Positions 19,334 through 29,731 of a stretch of 64,000 nt of DNA are shown here, one piece after another. Numbering within the stretch: the stretch's first letter is position 1; every line of letters starts with the position of its first letter. The translations under genes were made by a program, and so were the position numbers. The notes below the pieces were generated by a model, which saw only the letters and a program-made list of their open reading frames with translations, was not told where the DNA came from and made no database searches. Source of the DNA: Daejeonella oryzae DSM 19973 (GTDB lineage Bacteria > Bacteroidota > Bacteroidia > Sphingobacteriales > Sphingobacteriaceae); the NCBI RefSeq assembly GCF_000422945.1, contig NZ_AUHA01000003.1, positions 62,001 to 126,000 of the forward strand, written 5' to 3'.

Positions 19334-20854
19334 ATGATAAAGATTTTCAAAAAATACGGATACAGAAATACTTTAATGATTTCTGCTTTTTTAATGCTTT
19401 TTACGGCATGTAAAAAGGATCCGGCACCCGCTCCAACTCCGGCTCCGCCGGTAGCAAAGGCTACCCGGACAGAATTAACAAAGGATTCTATTTTTCTATA
19501 CGCTAAAGAAACCTATTTCTGGAATACATCATTGCCAAGTGCCGATGTGTTTAATGCCCGTAGCTATGCTGATTTTGATGCAGAACTAAGCAAGATCAGA
19601 TCATATAAAATTGATCCTGCTACCGGAAAAGCCATTGATAAATACTCTTTTTTAGATGATGGATCACTTTCTTCGCAATTGGGCGGTGTAAGCGGCGATT
19701 ACGGGTTTTCAGCTAATTTCAATAATGGCGACCGCAGTGATCTTCGTATCAGGTATTCCTATCCGGGTTCACCCGCAGCTCTCGCCAATGTTAAAAGAGG
19801 TCAGCGCATTATAAAATTAAACGGGAGCTCTGATGTGAACGGTAATTCGGAAGCCAGTGTAAATTTTTTAAACAACGCTATTTTTGGGAATAATGCCAGC
19901 GTATCCATGACTTTGAGAAATCCCGATGGCACTACATTCGATGTAAATATTACCCGCGGAAGTTATAGTTTAAATCCTATCCTGTACAAGAACGTATTTA
20001 CAGCCGGAACTAAAAAAGTGGGATATCTTGTGTTTAACAGTTTTACCACCAATGCATCTGCTAAATTGGATGAAGTGTTTACTGAATTTACTACAGCGGG
20101 AATCAGCGAAGTTATTGTTGATTTGCGTTATAATGGAGGTGGCTCTGTAGGTACTGCAGATGTTTTAACTAATTTGATTGCCCCAACTTCGGCAAGTGGT
20201 AGCTTAATGTACACTACTTATTGGACTCAGCATATGCAGGATGGCCTGGCCACTATACTTAAAAATCAAAAATTTTATGCTAACGGAAATGATGGTGTAA
20301 GGCGTTTGTATTCTTACTTTGATTACGATTATAAGCCAACTGAAAGTGCTGGAAATGTGGAGAGATTTCAAAAACGCGGAGCAGCCAATATTTCAAGGGC
20401 TTACTTTATTGTAACTGGTTCTACCGCTTCTGCCAGTGAACTGGTAATTAATAATTTAAGACCGGTTATGGATGTGAAGCTCATCGGTAGAAAAACGTAC
20501 GGTAAACCGGTAGGCTTTTTTGCTATCCATATTGACCAGTTAGATCTTTATATACCTCAGTTTCAAACTAAAAATTCTCAAAATTTTGGCGACTATTTTG
20601 ATGGATTGCCGGTAGACCGTGAAGACTTTGATGATATTGGTAAAGATTTTGGAGACCCTTCTGAAAGACTTTTGGCTCATGCCTTATCGTACGCACAAAC
20701 AGGGAATTTCCTTTCTGTAAAATCGGGAAATGATCGTATAAGCAGTATAGGTTCTGTTTCAAGATCAGAAGTCGACCGTATCAATGAGCGCTTAAACGAG
20801 CATGAATTTAAAGGAATGGTTGAAACTAAGATGAAGTTAAAACTGAAAAATTAA
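19334..20854 (+). CDS. S41 family peptidase (tail-specific/CtpA type), lipoprotein
   Basis: 506 aa. The lipobox ends at Cys26 (LMLFTAC), followed by a Pro/Ala-rich linker (31-40). A divergent PDZ-like domain lies around 120-205. The protease core contains the catalytic Ser366 in GSTASASE and Lys391 in GRKTYGKPVG, the Ser-Lys dyad of C-terminal processing proteases. It is probably anchored to a membrane facing the periplasm or cell surface. Substrates are unknown. A terminator follows. Confidence 0.9.
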   Translation: MIKIFKKYGYRNTLMISAFLMLFTACKKDPAPAPTPAPPVAKATRTELTKDSIFLYAKETYFWNTSLPSADVFNARSYADFDAELSKIRSYKIDPATGKAIDKYSFLDDGSLSSQLGGVSGDYGFSANFNNGDRSDLRIRYSYPGSPAALANVKRGQRIIKLNGSSDVNGNSEASVNFLNNAIFGNNASVSMTLRNPDGTTFDVNITRGSYSLNPILYKNVFTAGTKKVGYLVFNSFTTNASAKLDEVFTEFTTAGISEVIVDLRYNGGGSVGTADVLTNLIAPTSASGSLMYTTYWTQHMQDGLATILKNQKFYANGNDGVRRLYSYFDYDYKPTESAGNVERFQKRGAANISRAYFIVTGSTASASELVINNLRPVMDVKLIGRKTYGKPVGFFAIHIDQLDLYIPQFQTKNSQNFGDYFDGLPVDREDFDDIGKDFGDPSERLLAHALSYAQTGNFLSVKSGNDRISSIGSVSRSEVDRINERLNEHEFKGMVETKMKLKLKN

Positions 20855-20881
20855 GGAACATTATTTCTATCTGTATAAAAA

Positions 20882-20907
20882 AATGTCCCGGATAATTCCG
20901 GGACATT
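20882..20907. terminator. Bidirectional intrinsic terminator
   Basis: The 10-bp perfect stem AATGTCCCGG/CCGGGACATT has a 6-nt loop, with A and T runs on both sides, between the convergent S41 and M28 peptidase genes. Confidence 0.9.
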
Positions 20908-20911
20908 TTTT

Positions 20912-21871
20912 TTATTGATCTTTTTCCATTATCATTTTATCTTTTAGCGTTTTCTGAAAAGCGCTGTCGGTATTGAATTTAATTCTTTTCAATCTTTTAT
21001 CCACTTTAATAGTGCTGTTTAAAATTGCGTTTGATGCTCCATAGAAAAAATCAGCATTAATATTTTGGTACTCATCGCTTGGTTTATGATAATCCTTGTG
21101 ATCCTCTACTCCAAAATAGATGAAAGGAATATTGTCCTGTGCAAACGGACCCTGATCACTTTGCATAGTCCAGTCATTACGTCCAAGTTTGGGATCATCA
21201 TGTCCGAATAGTATTTTAACTCCTGTATCCTTATCAGCTCCCTTAATAACACTTTTTATTTCAGGATTTTTATAAGATCCGGCTGCATATAATTCTCCCT
21301 TATCATTATGTGAAATCATATCCAAATTAATGATCATTTTAATTCTTTTACCATCTAAAACCGGGTTTTTTATATAGGCATACGCTCCCTGCAAGCCCAT
21401 TTCTTCGGCATCAAAAGCAATAAATAACAAGGTGTTTTTGGGTTTATGTTTTTTGAAATATTCAGCCATGGCCAATAATCCGGCTACACCTGATGCATTA
21501 TCATCGGCCCCGTTATTAATCAAAGAATCTGTAATCCCGATATGATCATAGTGAGCAGAAATAATAATTACATGATCTGTTCTTCCCTTTATATAACCAA
21601 TTAAATTTGTGCCTTTTATAACTGGTCCTTTTTGGGTTTTAACTGTAAAAGGATGTTTAAAACTATCCTGGTAAAAGCTTAAGCCAATATTTTTGAAACG
21701 GCTAACAATATAATTTGCTGCCTGGATATTTCCAGAACTGCCGGTTTTCCGCCCTTCGTAAATATCAGATGAAAGGGTTTCAACGTCTTTCAATAACTGA
21801 TTTCGGTTTATCTTCTGAGCGCATGCATAAAAAGAAGAGCTTAGAAGAAGAAGTACTAATAATTTTTTCAT
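20912..21871 (-). CDS. M28 family zinc aminopeptidase, exported
   Basis: 319 aa. The signal peptide ends in SSSFYACAQ; a lipobox-like Cys17 makes a lipoprotein possible. The zinc site is complete: His in ISAHYDHIG, Asp in NGADDNASG, the Glu pair in FDAEEMG, Asp in NLDMISHND and His in EDHKDYHKPSDEY. It is expected to release N-terminal amino acids from peptides outside the cytoplasm. It shares a terminator with the convergent S41 peptidase and lies 61 bp downstream of smc. Confidence 0.92.
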   Translation of the reverse strand: MKKLLVLLLLSSSFYACAQKINRNQLLKDVETLSSDIYEGRKTGSSGNIQAANYIVSRFKNIGLSFYQDSFKHPFTVKTQKGPVIKGTNLIGYIKGRTDHVIIISAHYDHIGITDSLINNGADDNASGVAGLLAMAEYFKKHKPKNTLLFIAFDAEEMGLQGAYAYIKNPVLDGKRIKMIINLDMISHNDKGELYAAGSYKNPEIKSVIKGADKDTGVKILFGHDDPKLGRNDWTMQSDQGPFAQDNIPFIYFGVEDHKDYHKPSDEYQNINADFFYGASNAILNSTIKVDKRLKRIKFNTDSAFQKTLKDKMIMEKDQ

Positions 21872-21932
21872 GAAATAATAAAATTAGCTGATTGTGAGTA
21901 TTATTAACTTGTACAAAGGTTGTTCCAATTGC

Positions 21933-24900
21933 TCAGGCAACTTCCCGGAGATCTACAGCAACTACCCTTGAAACACCTTGTTCTACCATTGTTACTCCGT
22001 AAATGATATCGGTGCTGGCTATGGTTCGTTTATTATGGGAGACCACAATGAACTGGGATCTGTCTGAGAATTTACGGATTATATTATTGAATTTATCAAT
22101 ATTGGTGTCGTCTAAAGGCGCATCTACTTCATCGAAAATGCAAAAAGGAGCAGGTTTAAGCAGGTAAAGCGAAAACAAAAGGGCAGTAGCTGTTAATGTT
22201 TTCTCACCTCCGGATAACTGATTGATCGATAATGGCCGCTTCCCTTTAGGCCTGGCCAAAATTTCAATGTCTGACTCCAACGGGTTTTGCGGATTACTTA
22301 GAACCAGGTCACAGCTGTCTTCTTCATTAAATAAAGAGCGAAAAACTTCTATGAAGCTTTCCCTGACCTTTATAAACGCATCCATGAATTTTTCTTTCGC
22401 CGTTGTATCTATTTCCAAAATAGTTTGCAAGAGAGAGGCTTTGGCGTCATTTAAGTCTTTTTTCTCGGCCTGGATAAAATCGTAACGCCCGCTCATTTCG
22501 CGGAAAGCTTCCATTGCCATGGGATTAATGGCCCCGAAATCATCCATTTGTTTTTTAATACGCTTGGTTTTAATCCACAGCTCTTCCTCAGTTTCCTCTA
22601 AATTCAGATTGGTACTTTCCTCATTAAGCAGGCTGGTAATATCAACAGAAAATTCAACGCTCAATCTTTCTTTTAAAGCGTTCAACTCCAGTTTCAGATT
22701 AGTTTTTCGGTCATGCAATTCAGAAGCAACTAATTCACTGTTTTCCTTTTTACGGCGAAGCTGAGTGATCTCATTTTCTAAATCAGAAATTAATCCGCGA
22801 TGTGCATAATATTCCTTTTCTAATTCCTGCAATCCTTTTTCCAGATCATCTTTCTGACTATACATCCTGAGCAGGTCTTCATCAGAATGATCTGTATGTT
22901 TAAGTATTTCTTCAAATTCTGAAAGTATTTTGAGAAGATCCTGCTGGTTAACATTTATTCTTTTATCCAAATGCAGCTGCTGATTTTCCCGGTAATCCAG
23001 GTCTTTTTCTATACCTGCTACCTTATTCTGCTGCTGATGGAAAAGAATATTATTCTGATTGTACAGGTTTGACTGCTCATTTACCAAGTCTGAAAGTTCC
23101 TGATAAGTGATTTGAAAATTAATAACTTGTTCGTTCTTTATTTGCTTTTGTGTTTTTAATTCAGATAACTGAGGTTCTGCCAGCAAAATTTCATTTTCAA
23201 CATGAGTAATTTTCAATTCAATATCTTGCTTCCGGTTATGACTATTTTCTATAAACGCTTCATATTGCTCATGACGGGTTTTTACTGAGGTGAATTCATT
23301 ATTCAGGCGGTTAACATCCGCCTGAACAATACTGATTTCCTGCTTTTTAGAAGAAGCATTTAGAGAAATTAATTTTTCGTTTTCATCTTCGATGGATGTT
23401 TTCAGTCCGGCAATTGTGTTTGTTAATGCTTTAATTTCTTTAGAAAGATTATCTAAGTTTTTAGCCCGGCCAATTCTTTTTCCTTCGAATAATCCAACTG
23501 AACCGCCTGACATACCAATTCGGGTTTTAGAAAACTGACCATTGCTGCTTAAAATAACAATTCGTTCTTCGGGCAGGGGACTATTCATTTCTTCATCTTC
23601 AGCTGATTGCAACAGAAATACATTATTCAGAAGCATTTGGCATAATTGCCTGTATTTTAACTCAACAGTAACAATACTTAATGCAGGAATAAGCTCAGAG
23701 TTAATAGTTTGTGATGTGGTTTTAATAGATAAGTTGTTTAAAGTTTCAAGAATGAAAAAATTTGCCCGCCCTTTTGCAGATTCACTTAATAATTTGATGG
23801 CCTGTACAGCATCTGCCTGAGTTTCTACAACGTAATGATTCATAACCGGCTCCAGATAATTTTCTATCGCAACACGGTATTCTTCCCTGCAAAATAAAAT
23901 ATCCGAGAGGAGAGGAGCCTGTTTAGCCCATAGTATATTCTTTTTTAGAAAGCGAATAGATTCCGGAAATCCTTCCAGGTTATCAACCAGCGATTTGGTG
24001 AGATTAAACTCATTTTGTTTTGCATCGAGTTTACGGGTCTGTGTGCTTAAATTATCTTTTTGTAAAGAAATATTTTGCTGGCTATTGCTGATTTTTTGCT
24101 GGAGTTCTTCTTCAAATTTTGTTAAAATTCTAAAATCATCCTGCCTGGTCTGCAGCATCAGTTCTAACGAGGCCAGGGCCTTATTAAATTCTCCAAGTTC
24201 GTCTTCTTTAATCTGAGAATCGGCAACGTTTCGATTTATTTCCTGCAATAACGCATCTTTTTGAATTTGCAAAATAGCTACATCTTTCTCCAGTTTGTAC
24301 AGCTGATTTTGAAGTTCATTACCCTCCCTAATATAAGTATCAAGCAGGTTTTTAGAGCTTTGCTGCTGCAACCTCAGTTCATCTAATTCTTCTTTCTGGG
24401 CCTTTAAAGATGAAATTGCCTTATTGAGGATTTCATTTTCCTGAAATAGTTCCTCATTAAGTCTTTTCTGGTTATAAAAAATATGGTTAAGCTGATTTTT
24501 ATCTTTCTCCAGTTCGTCGGTAATGCGCAATTTTTTATCTTCCAGGAAACGTAACTGTTCATTCTTCAGTTTTTTGTCACTCTCATAAGCTCTTATCTTA
24601 CTGATAAATTCATTTGTTGACTTTAATTGTACTGAAAGATTTTTCTCTTTCGTGAGATTATCAATTTTATGCTGCTGCAGATTCGTTTCATGTTGATCTA
24701 TATTATCAGAAATAAATTTTTTCTCTTCAATTTGCGCTTGCTCTTCTATTTCTATCTTACTTAATGAATCGCGAAAACTGACAATTTTATATGAAGCAAG
24801 CGATAAGCTCAAGGATTTATACTGATCTTTTAAACGATAGTAACGCTCTGCTTTTTTACTTTGATTCTCTAATGTTTTCAGGTTTTTTTCGATCTCAAAC

Positions 24901-25484
24901 AATAAATCTTCCACACGGCTCAAATCGGTTTCTGTTTCTTTTAATTTACTAAACGTTTGCTTTTTGCGAAGTTTATATTTCGAGATGCCCGATGCCTCTT
25001 CAAATAAATTCCTGCGTGAACCTTCTTTGTTGGCAATGATTTCGTCAATCATTTTTAATTCAATAATGGAGTATGAATCAGAGCCAATCCCCGTATCTAA
25101 AAACAGGTCGGTAATATCTTTCAACCTGCACTGAACATCATTTAGTCTGTATTCGCTTTCGCCGCTGCGGTATAATTTTCGGGTAAGGGTAACCTGCGAA
25201 AATTCTGTTGGAAGAATATTCAGCGTATTATCAAAGGTTAAAGAAACTTCTGCCAGATTAGAGGGCTTACGTGTTTTTGTGCCGTTAAAAATAATATTCT
25301 CCATTTTTTCTGACCGCAGCATTCGGGTGCTTTGTTCCCCTAATACCCAGCGTATGGCATCTACAACGTTCGATTTACCGCAACCATTGGGGCCAACAAT
25401 AGCGGTAACCCCATCATTAAAATTGATTGTTATTTTATCACCAAAGCTTTTGAAGCCTTTAATTTCTAATTGGGTTAGTTGCAT
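21933..25484 (-). CDS. smc: Chromosome segregation protein SMC
   Basis: 1183 aa, full length. Walker A GPNGCGKSN (31-39) is at the N-terminus; then a coiled coil to about 500, a hinge (about 500-680), a second coiled coil, and a C-terminal signature LSGGEKTLTATALLFSLY with Walker B CIFDEVDAPLDD. Two arms fold back to join the ATPase head. It acts with ScpA/ScpB (not in this window) to compact and separate sister chromosomes. Confidence 0.97.
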   Translation of the reverse strand: MQLTQLEIKGFKSFGDKITINFNDGVTAIVGPNGCGKSNVVDAIRWVLGEQSTRMLRSEKMENIIFNGTKTRKPSNLAEVSLTFDNTLNILPTEFSQVTLTRKLYRSGESEYRLNDVQCRLKDITDLFLDTGIGSDSYSIIELKMIDEIIANKEGSRRNLFEEASGISKYKLRKKQTFSKLKETETDLSRVEDLLFEIEKNLKTLENQSKKAERYYRLKDQYKSLSLSLASYKIVSFRDSLSKIEIEEQAQIEEKKFISDNIDQHETNLQQHKIDNLTKEKNLSVQLKSTNEFISKIRAYESDKKLKNEQLRFLEDKKLRITDELEKDKNQLNHIFYNQKRLNEELFQENEILNKAISSLKAQKEELDELRLQQQSSKNLLDTYIREGNELQNQLYKLEKDVAILQIQKDALLQEINRNVADSQIKEDELGEFNKALASLELMLQTRQDDFRILTKFEEELQQKISNSQQNISLQKDNLSTQTRKLDAKQNEFNLTKSLVDNLEGFPESIRFLKKNILWAKQAPLLSDILFCREEYRVAIENYLEPVMNHYVVETQADAVQAIKLLSESAKGRANFFILETLNNLSIKTTSQTINSELIPALSIVTVELKYRQLCQMLLNNVFLLQSAEDEEMNSPLPEERIVILSSNGQFSKTRIGMSGGSVGLFEGKRIGRAKNLDNLSKEIKALTNTIAGLKTSIEDENEKLISLNASSKKQEISIVQADVNRLNNEFTSVKTRHEQYEAFIENSHNRKQDIELKITHVENEILLAEPQLSELKTQKQIKNEQVINFQITYQELSDLVNEQSNLYNQNNILFHQQQNKVAGIEKDLDYRENQQLHLDKRINVNQQDLLKILSEFEEILKHTDHSDEDLLRMYSQKDDLEKGLQELEKEYYAHRGLISDLENEITQLRRKKENSELVASELHDRKTNLKLELNALKERLSVEFSVDITSLLNEESTNLNLEETEEELWIKTKRIKKQMDDFGAINPMAMEAFREMSGRYDFIQAEKKDLNDAKASLLQTILEIDTTAKEKFMDAFIKVRESFIEVFRSLFNEEDSCDLVLSNPQNPLESDIEILARPKGKRPLSINQLSGGEKTLTATALLFSLYLLKPAPFCIFDEVDAPLDDTNIDKFNNIIRKFSDRSQFIVVSHNKRTIASTDIIYGVTMVEQGVSRVVAVDLREVA

Positions 25485-25607
25485 TTTCGCTGTTCGCGGA
25501 TAGTATTAATCCGTCGAATTTAGCGAATTATACAGATTTATAATAAGGTACTTAATAATGATTTTTGAATTGATGCTTGAAATAATTAAACTTTATAAAT
25601 TTATTAT

Positions 25608-26021
25608 TTACCCCTTTTTTATAATCATTCTTCCGGCAATGTAAGCCATGGGTAAATAGGCAAACACCAGATCTACAATAGCAAACCAGGTTGGTGAAGG
25701 AAGCATAAATACACTTGCAATTCCTCCGGCTAAGAAAAAGAAACCAACTCCTAATGCAATTTTTATTTTATGATTTGCCGCAATTAGAGCGGCCAGCAAT
25801 GCCCCTGAGAATGTTCCAAGAGCATGCGCTAAAAATGGCATTAAAAAATGTTTTGGCCGGAACAAATGCATTGATGCTTTTAATCCTTCCATAGTGGTTA
25901 TGTCAGCACCTTCAGGTGGCGGAATGATTGAACCGCTTGCCTGAATAATTCCCATATTGACTACGCTTCCAATAATGCAACCTGCAATAACCGCTAAAAT
26001 ATTTTTAAAGGTGGATTTCAT
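25608..26021 (-). CDS. Conserved four-helix membrane protein of unknown function
   Basis: 137 aa with about four hydrophobic helices (9-31, 62-82, 87-108, 111-131). There is a Pro-rich periplasmic loop (SGSIIPPPEGADITTMEGLKA) between helices 1 and 2. I do not recognise a named domain; similar proteins are widespread in Bacteroidota. It lies 124 bp from smc and is not obviously operonic with it. Confidence 0.75.
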   Translation of the reverse strand: MKSTFKNILAVIAGCIIGSVVNMGIIQASGSIIPPPEGADITTMEGLKASMHLFRPKHFLMPFLAHALGTFSGALLAALIAANHKIKIALGVGFFFLAGGIASVFMLPSPTWFAIVDLVFAYLPMAYIAGRMIIKKG

Positions 26022-26241
26022 ATTGGTCTTATGATGAAGTTAGTTTAACAATATGTTCTACAGGGTTTAGTGAAGCTAATCTATGTAAAATTGTTCATGT
26101 TGAAATTTTACCCGATTTGGACTTTTTAGAATAACATTAGATGATTTTTAACGCAAGAAACTTATGCTTTAAAAGAAATATTATACCAGCATTAATCATT
26201 CAGCCAGTAATCTGATTGAATCTAACTCATTTAAGATTTAA

Positions 26242-26499
26242 TTAACCCCAGGTTCCAAGCTGATCTTTATTCATATCTTCATAAGCCCATTCTTCATCTT
26301 TCTCCAGCTCTCTGCCGTTGTACTTCCCATATCGAATAACCGAATAAATCAGATACAGCAACATTATCGGTGAGAGTAAAAACAGGATTGATAGTAATGG
26401 AAGGTTTTCCAAATAAAGAGACAGCAGGAACAACATCAGATAAATACCGGAGAAAAACACGGCAAATGTAACTCTGGTCATTGTATTAGTTTTAATCAA
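26242..26499 (-). CDS. Small two-helix membrane protein, unknown
   Basis: 85 aa. Two hydrophobic helices (about 9-28 and 33-52) are followed by a charged, acidic cytoplasmic-like tail (GRELEKDEEWAYEDMNKDQLG). No known domain was recognised. Membrane topology and length suggest a real gene rather than a chance ORF. It stands alone between longer intergenic stretches. Confidence 0.65.
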   Translation of the reverse strand: MIKTNTMTRVTFAVFFSGIYLMLFLLSLYLENLPLLSILFLLSPIMLLYLIYSVIRYGKYNGRELEKDEEWAYEDMNKDQLGTWG

Positions 26500-26686
26500 T
26501 AAACATCGTAATTTTTTACTTGTTTTATAATCCTTGCCGGATATGGTTTATAGCCTTTTGAGGAAGTTTACAGAAAGATCATTCATATTATTTAATCGGA
26601 TTTTTAATAAAACAGTAATCACAAATACAAAGACAAATCTTAATTTTAAGCTCTGGCTATGAACATTCACTTAGAAAATTAAAATT

Positions 26687-27670
26687 ATGGAATATAGACG
26701 CTTAGGTAAATCCGGCTTGCAGGTTAGTGCCCTTTCACTGGGCAGCTGGTTAACATTTGGAAATCAGATTGAAGATAAAGTAGCCGAAGAATTGATGGAT
26801 ATCGCTTATGAAAGCGGGGTTAATTTTTTTGATAATGCCGAAGGTTATGCCGGCGGTAAATCGGAAATTGTAATGGGCAAAATTCTCAAAAAGAAAAACT
26901 GGGATCGCAGCTCCTACATCGTTTCGAGCAAGATTTATTTTGGCGCTGAGGAGAAAAAACCCAATATGATTGGCTTATCACGCAAGCATTTGTTTGAAGG
27001 AACTAATAATGCCCTTAAAAGGCTTCAGTTAGATCATCTGGACTTATTGTATTGCCACCGTCCCGATCAGAATACTCCAATTGAAGAAACTGTTTGGGCC
27101 ATGCACCAGCTGGTGATGCAGGGAAAGATTTTGTATTGGGGAACTTCTGAATGGAGTGCTTCTGAAATTATGCAGGCTTTTTATTTTGCCGAAAAAAATC
27201 ATTTGGTTCCTCCAAGCATGGAACAGCCTCAGTATAATATGTTCTGGCGTGAGAAAATGGAAAAGGAGTTTTTGTTGCTTTTCCGCGATTTTGGTTTGGG
27301 TACTACCATCTGGAGTCCGCTGGCTTCGGGGCTTCTTTCCGGAAAATATAATAATGCCAATCCAAAGGATACACGTTTTAATATGGAAAGTATCGCCTGG
27401 TTAAAAGACAGGTTACTGGTGGAAGCCAATTTGAAAAAAGTTGATCGGCTAAAGGAGATTTCTGATAAATTAAATATTTCCCTGGTAAAACTTGCTCTGG
27501 GCTGGTGCCTTAAAAATCCCAATGTAAGTACTGTTATTTTAGGAGCTTCAAAAACTGCGCAGTTAAAAGAAAATTTAACAGCTCTGGAAGTAGTGCCTTT
27601 GCTGGATGAAAAAATTATGGCAAAACTTGATTCTATACTGGCCAATAAACCTGAATTTATTGAAGTTTAA
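26687..27670 (+). CDS. Aldo/keto reductase, potassium-channel beta-subunit type
   Basis: 327 aa TIM-barrel oxidoreductase. The AKR tetrad is complete: Asp49 and Tyr54 (FFDNAEGYAGGKSE), Lys82 (SSKIYFG) and His124 (LLYCHRPDQ). The NADPH-binding region near the C-terminus (STVILGASKTAQLKENL) is typical of the AKR6/YghZ group. It reduces aldehydes or ketones using NADPH; the physiological substrate is unknown. No channel gene is nearby. Confidence 0.92.
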   Translation: MEYRRLGKSGLQVSALSLGSWLTFGNQIEDKVAEELMDIAYESGVNFFDNAEGYAGGKSEIVMGKILKKKNWDRSSYIVSSKIYFGAEEKKPNMIGLSRKHLFEGTNNALKRLQLDHLDLLYCHRPDQNTPIEETVWAMHQLVMQGKILYWGTSEWSASEIMQAFYFAEKNHLVPPSMEQPQYNMFWREKMEKEFLLLFRDFGLGTTIWSPLASGLLSGKYNNANPKDTRFNMESIAWLKDRLLVEANLKKVDRLKEISDKLNISLVKLALGWCLKNPNVSTVILGASKTAQLKENLTALEVVPLLDEKIMAKLDSILANKPEFIEV

Positions 27671-27756
27671 ATCTGCTTTCGGTGTTTGGGATGACTTGAA
27701 TAATTTTTTTTGTCATTCTGAACACCTTTTGGTATCTGCAGAAATACCTGATTTTT

Positions 27757-28347
27757 TTAGTTTAAATCTTTAAATAACCTTTCAGCTATAGCTTCTGCAT
27801 CCTGCGGATCTCCCCAAATCATTTCAGGTAATGAAAAGTTGAGGTATTTTAAAGATTTTACCGTATCCGAATGAACATCATCAGGGCTACCCCAATTCAT
27901 ATCCGCTGTTGGGAAATTAAGATATTTTAATGATTCAACAGATTCTGATTTCAGCTCTTCAGCATTTCCCCAAATCATTTCAGGAGCAGGGAACTTTAAG
28001 AATTTCAATGATCTGATAGATTCGATATTTACATCCTCAGGATTTCCCCATATCATTTCTGGAGCTGCAATTGTCAGTTTTAAATTGGAAGATGATTTTA
28101 CGGGAGTTCCATCGGGTCTTGAAACCGCTGTGTCATTTTCGTAGCCATTTGCTTTGATGTTTTTTAGAGCTTCAACAGCTTCAGAATTTATATCATCGGG
28201 ACTTCCAATTGTTACAGGCATAGCCGGCAAAATTAATTTTGCAAATCTTGCTTTTTTACCCGGTTCTCCGGCTGGTTTTCCATCTGCGAATGAAGTATAA
28301 GAGACAAATATTAGTAATGCGGCGATTAGTGATTTAAGAGTTTTCAT
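27757..28347 (-). CDS. Secreted WGNPEDVN-repeat protein A (five divergent 26-aa repeats)
   Basis: 196 aa. The signal peptide (1-22) ends TSFADG. The mature chain is built of about five repeats: a divergent first one (VTIGSPDDINSEAVEALKNIK), then units with cores PEMIWGNPEDVNIESIRSLK, PEMIWGNAEELKSESVESLK, ADMNWGSPDDVHSDTVKSLK and PEMIWGDPQDAEAIAERLFK. The full unit is 26 residues: an alternating beta-like strand, WG, an acidic turn (N/S/D-P-E/D-D) and a short helix ending SLK. No known domain was recognised. A paralogue lies at 29.9-30.4 kb, and both share their upstream DNA. Periplasmic or surface location is likely; function is unknown. Confidence 0.85.
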   Translation of the reverse strand: MKTLKSLIAALLIFVSYTSFADGKPAGEPGKKARFAKLILPAMPVTIGSPDDINSEAVEALKNIKANGYENDTAVSRPDGTPVKSSSNLKLTIAAPEMIWGNPEDVNIESIRSLKFLKFPAPEMIWGNAEELKSESVESLKYLNFPTADMNWGSPDDVHSDTVKSLKYLNFSLPEMIWGDPQDAEAIAERLFKDLN

Positions 28348-28381
28348 GGCTTTGTTTTTTTGTTTAAGTAATTTGTATGAT

Positions 28382-28470
28382 CAAATGTACTCCTCAAACA
28401 AAACGCAGGCAATGGCATTTAGGCCGGAAGCCTGAACAACTCGGTAAGCGGCGGAAATGAATCGGTTAAA
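28382..28470 (-). promoter_or_regulatory. Promoter and direct-repeat operator of repeat protein A
   Basis: Reverse-strand -7 box TACATTTG (28389-28382) lies 35 bp before the ATG. Upstream are two TCGGT-type boxes (plus-strand TCGGTAAGC at 28441 and TCGGTTAAA at 28462), exactly 21 bp apart, with 51 bp between box and -7 element. The same elements at the same spacing precede repeat protein B. A 21-bp direct repeat resembles LytTR-regulator sites; the regulator is not identified. Confidence 0.65.
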
Positions 28471-28545
28471 CAATTAAACCATCCGCGAATGCGATTCAAT
28501 GCTTGTAAATCAATCTATTAAAGGCTATTAACCCGGCAATAAGTT

Positions 28546-29697
28546 TTAGAATTTAGTGCGGTTAGAAACCAGGATTACACAAAAGCCCATAAATGCCATT
28601 AATGCAAATGAAATTCTTAAGCTACTTGCTCCGGCTATTAATCCAATTAATGGCGGACCTAACAAAAAACCCAGAAATCCGATGGTAGAAACTGCTGCAA
28701 GGGCCATACCCGGAGACATTACTTTGGATTTTCCAGCTGCGCTGTAAACCAATGGAATTACAGAAGAAACTCCGATTCCAACCAGTAAGAAACCTACAAT
28801 TGCTGAAAGTAGTTGTGGATAGATTACAGCAATTAATAAACCGATGGCTGTTAAAGCCCCGCTGATCTGGAGCGTTGTCTTTGTCCCAAAACGACCTGAA
28901 AACCAATCGGCCATAAAACGCCCCATAGCCATAGTGCCCATAAAAGCGGTATATCCGGCTCCCATCCAGGCACCTTCTGCCTCAACTACTTTTTTAAAGT
29001 ACACTACGCTCCAGTCAAACATTGCTCCTTCGCATATTAAAGAGCAAAATGCAATCAAACCCAAACTCATTAATGATTTATCAGGCTTAACAAATATTGG
29101 CTGTCCGGCAGGAACTCCGCTGTCTTTCTTAAGAAATCTGAAACCGATTGCTACCATGACAATAATTAATGCCATGATGATAAAAAAATGCTGGGATGGT
29201 GTTACACCTTTCCCGATCATAAAGGAACCTATTACGGCGCCACTGAACCCGGCCAGACTCCAAAGTCCGTGAAATGATGCCATAATAGGCTTCTGATAAA
29301 CTTTTTCGACCATTACGGCTTGCGTATTAATAGAAATATTTACGCCGTTGCTGAAAAATCCGAAGAGAAAAAGAAAAAAGATGAGCATGAAAACATTCTG
29401 GGCGAGGCCAAGGCTCAATAAAGTGATGCTATATAAAATTAGAGATACAACCAAAAGCCTGCGGCTTCCGATTACGGATATCAGCCACCCGGAAATGGGT
29501 AATGAAAGCATTAAACCTACCGGAAGAGAAAATAGAATCCCGCCTAATGCGGCTTCAGAAAGTCCAAGTTCCTGTTGTATGGTTGCTATACGTGAGGCCC
29601 AGCTTGCAAAACAAAGACCTGTTAGAAAAAACATTAAACCTACAGTTATCCGTAAAGTTTTTTTTGAATATGCAAGAGAGGGTACAGGTGAATCCAT
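28546..29697 (-). CDS. MFS transporter (YbjJ/fucose-permease-like)
   Basis: 383 aa with twelve predicted membrane helices. The first half has FASWASRIATIQQELGLSEAALG and the SRR loop after helix 3 (GSRRLLVV), typical of YbjJ-type facilitators. Related proteins export or import sugars or small metabolites; the substrate is not known. It sits between the two WGNPEDVN-repeat genes in the same orientation but has its own probable -7 box at 29739-29732, so co-transcription with repeat gene B is not required. Confidence 0.9.
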   Translation of the reverse strand: MDSPVPSLAYSKKTLRITVGLMFFLTGLCFASWASRIATIQQELGLSEAALGGILFSLPVGLMLSLPISGWLISVIGSRRLLVVSLILYSITLLSLGLAQNVFMLIFFLFLFGFFSNGVNISINTQAVMVEKVYQKPIMASFHGLWSLAGFSGAVIGSFMIGKGVTPSQHFFIIMALIIVMVAIGFRFLKKDSGVPAGQPIFVKPDKSLMSLGLIAFCSLICEGAMFDWSVVYFKKVVEAEGAWMGAGYTAFMGTMAMGRFMADWFSGRFGTKTTLQISGALTAIGLLIAVIYPQLLSAIVGFLLVGIGVSSVIPLVYSAAGKSKVMSPGMALAAVSTIGFLGFLLGPPLIGLIAGASSLRISFALMAFMGFCVILVSNRTKF

Positions 29698-29731
29698 TCA
29701 GTAAAATATACTATTGTCAACTAATTAATTG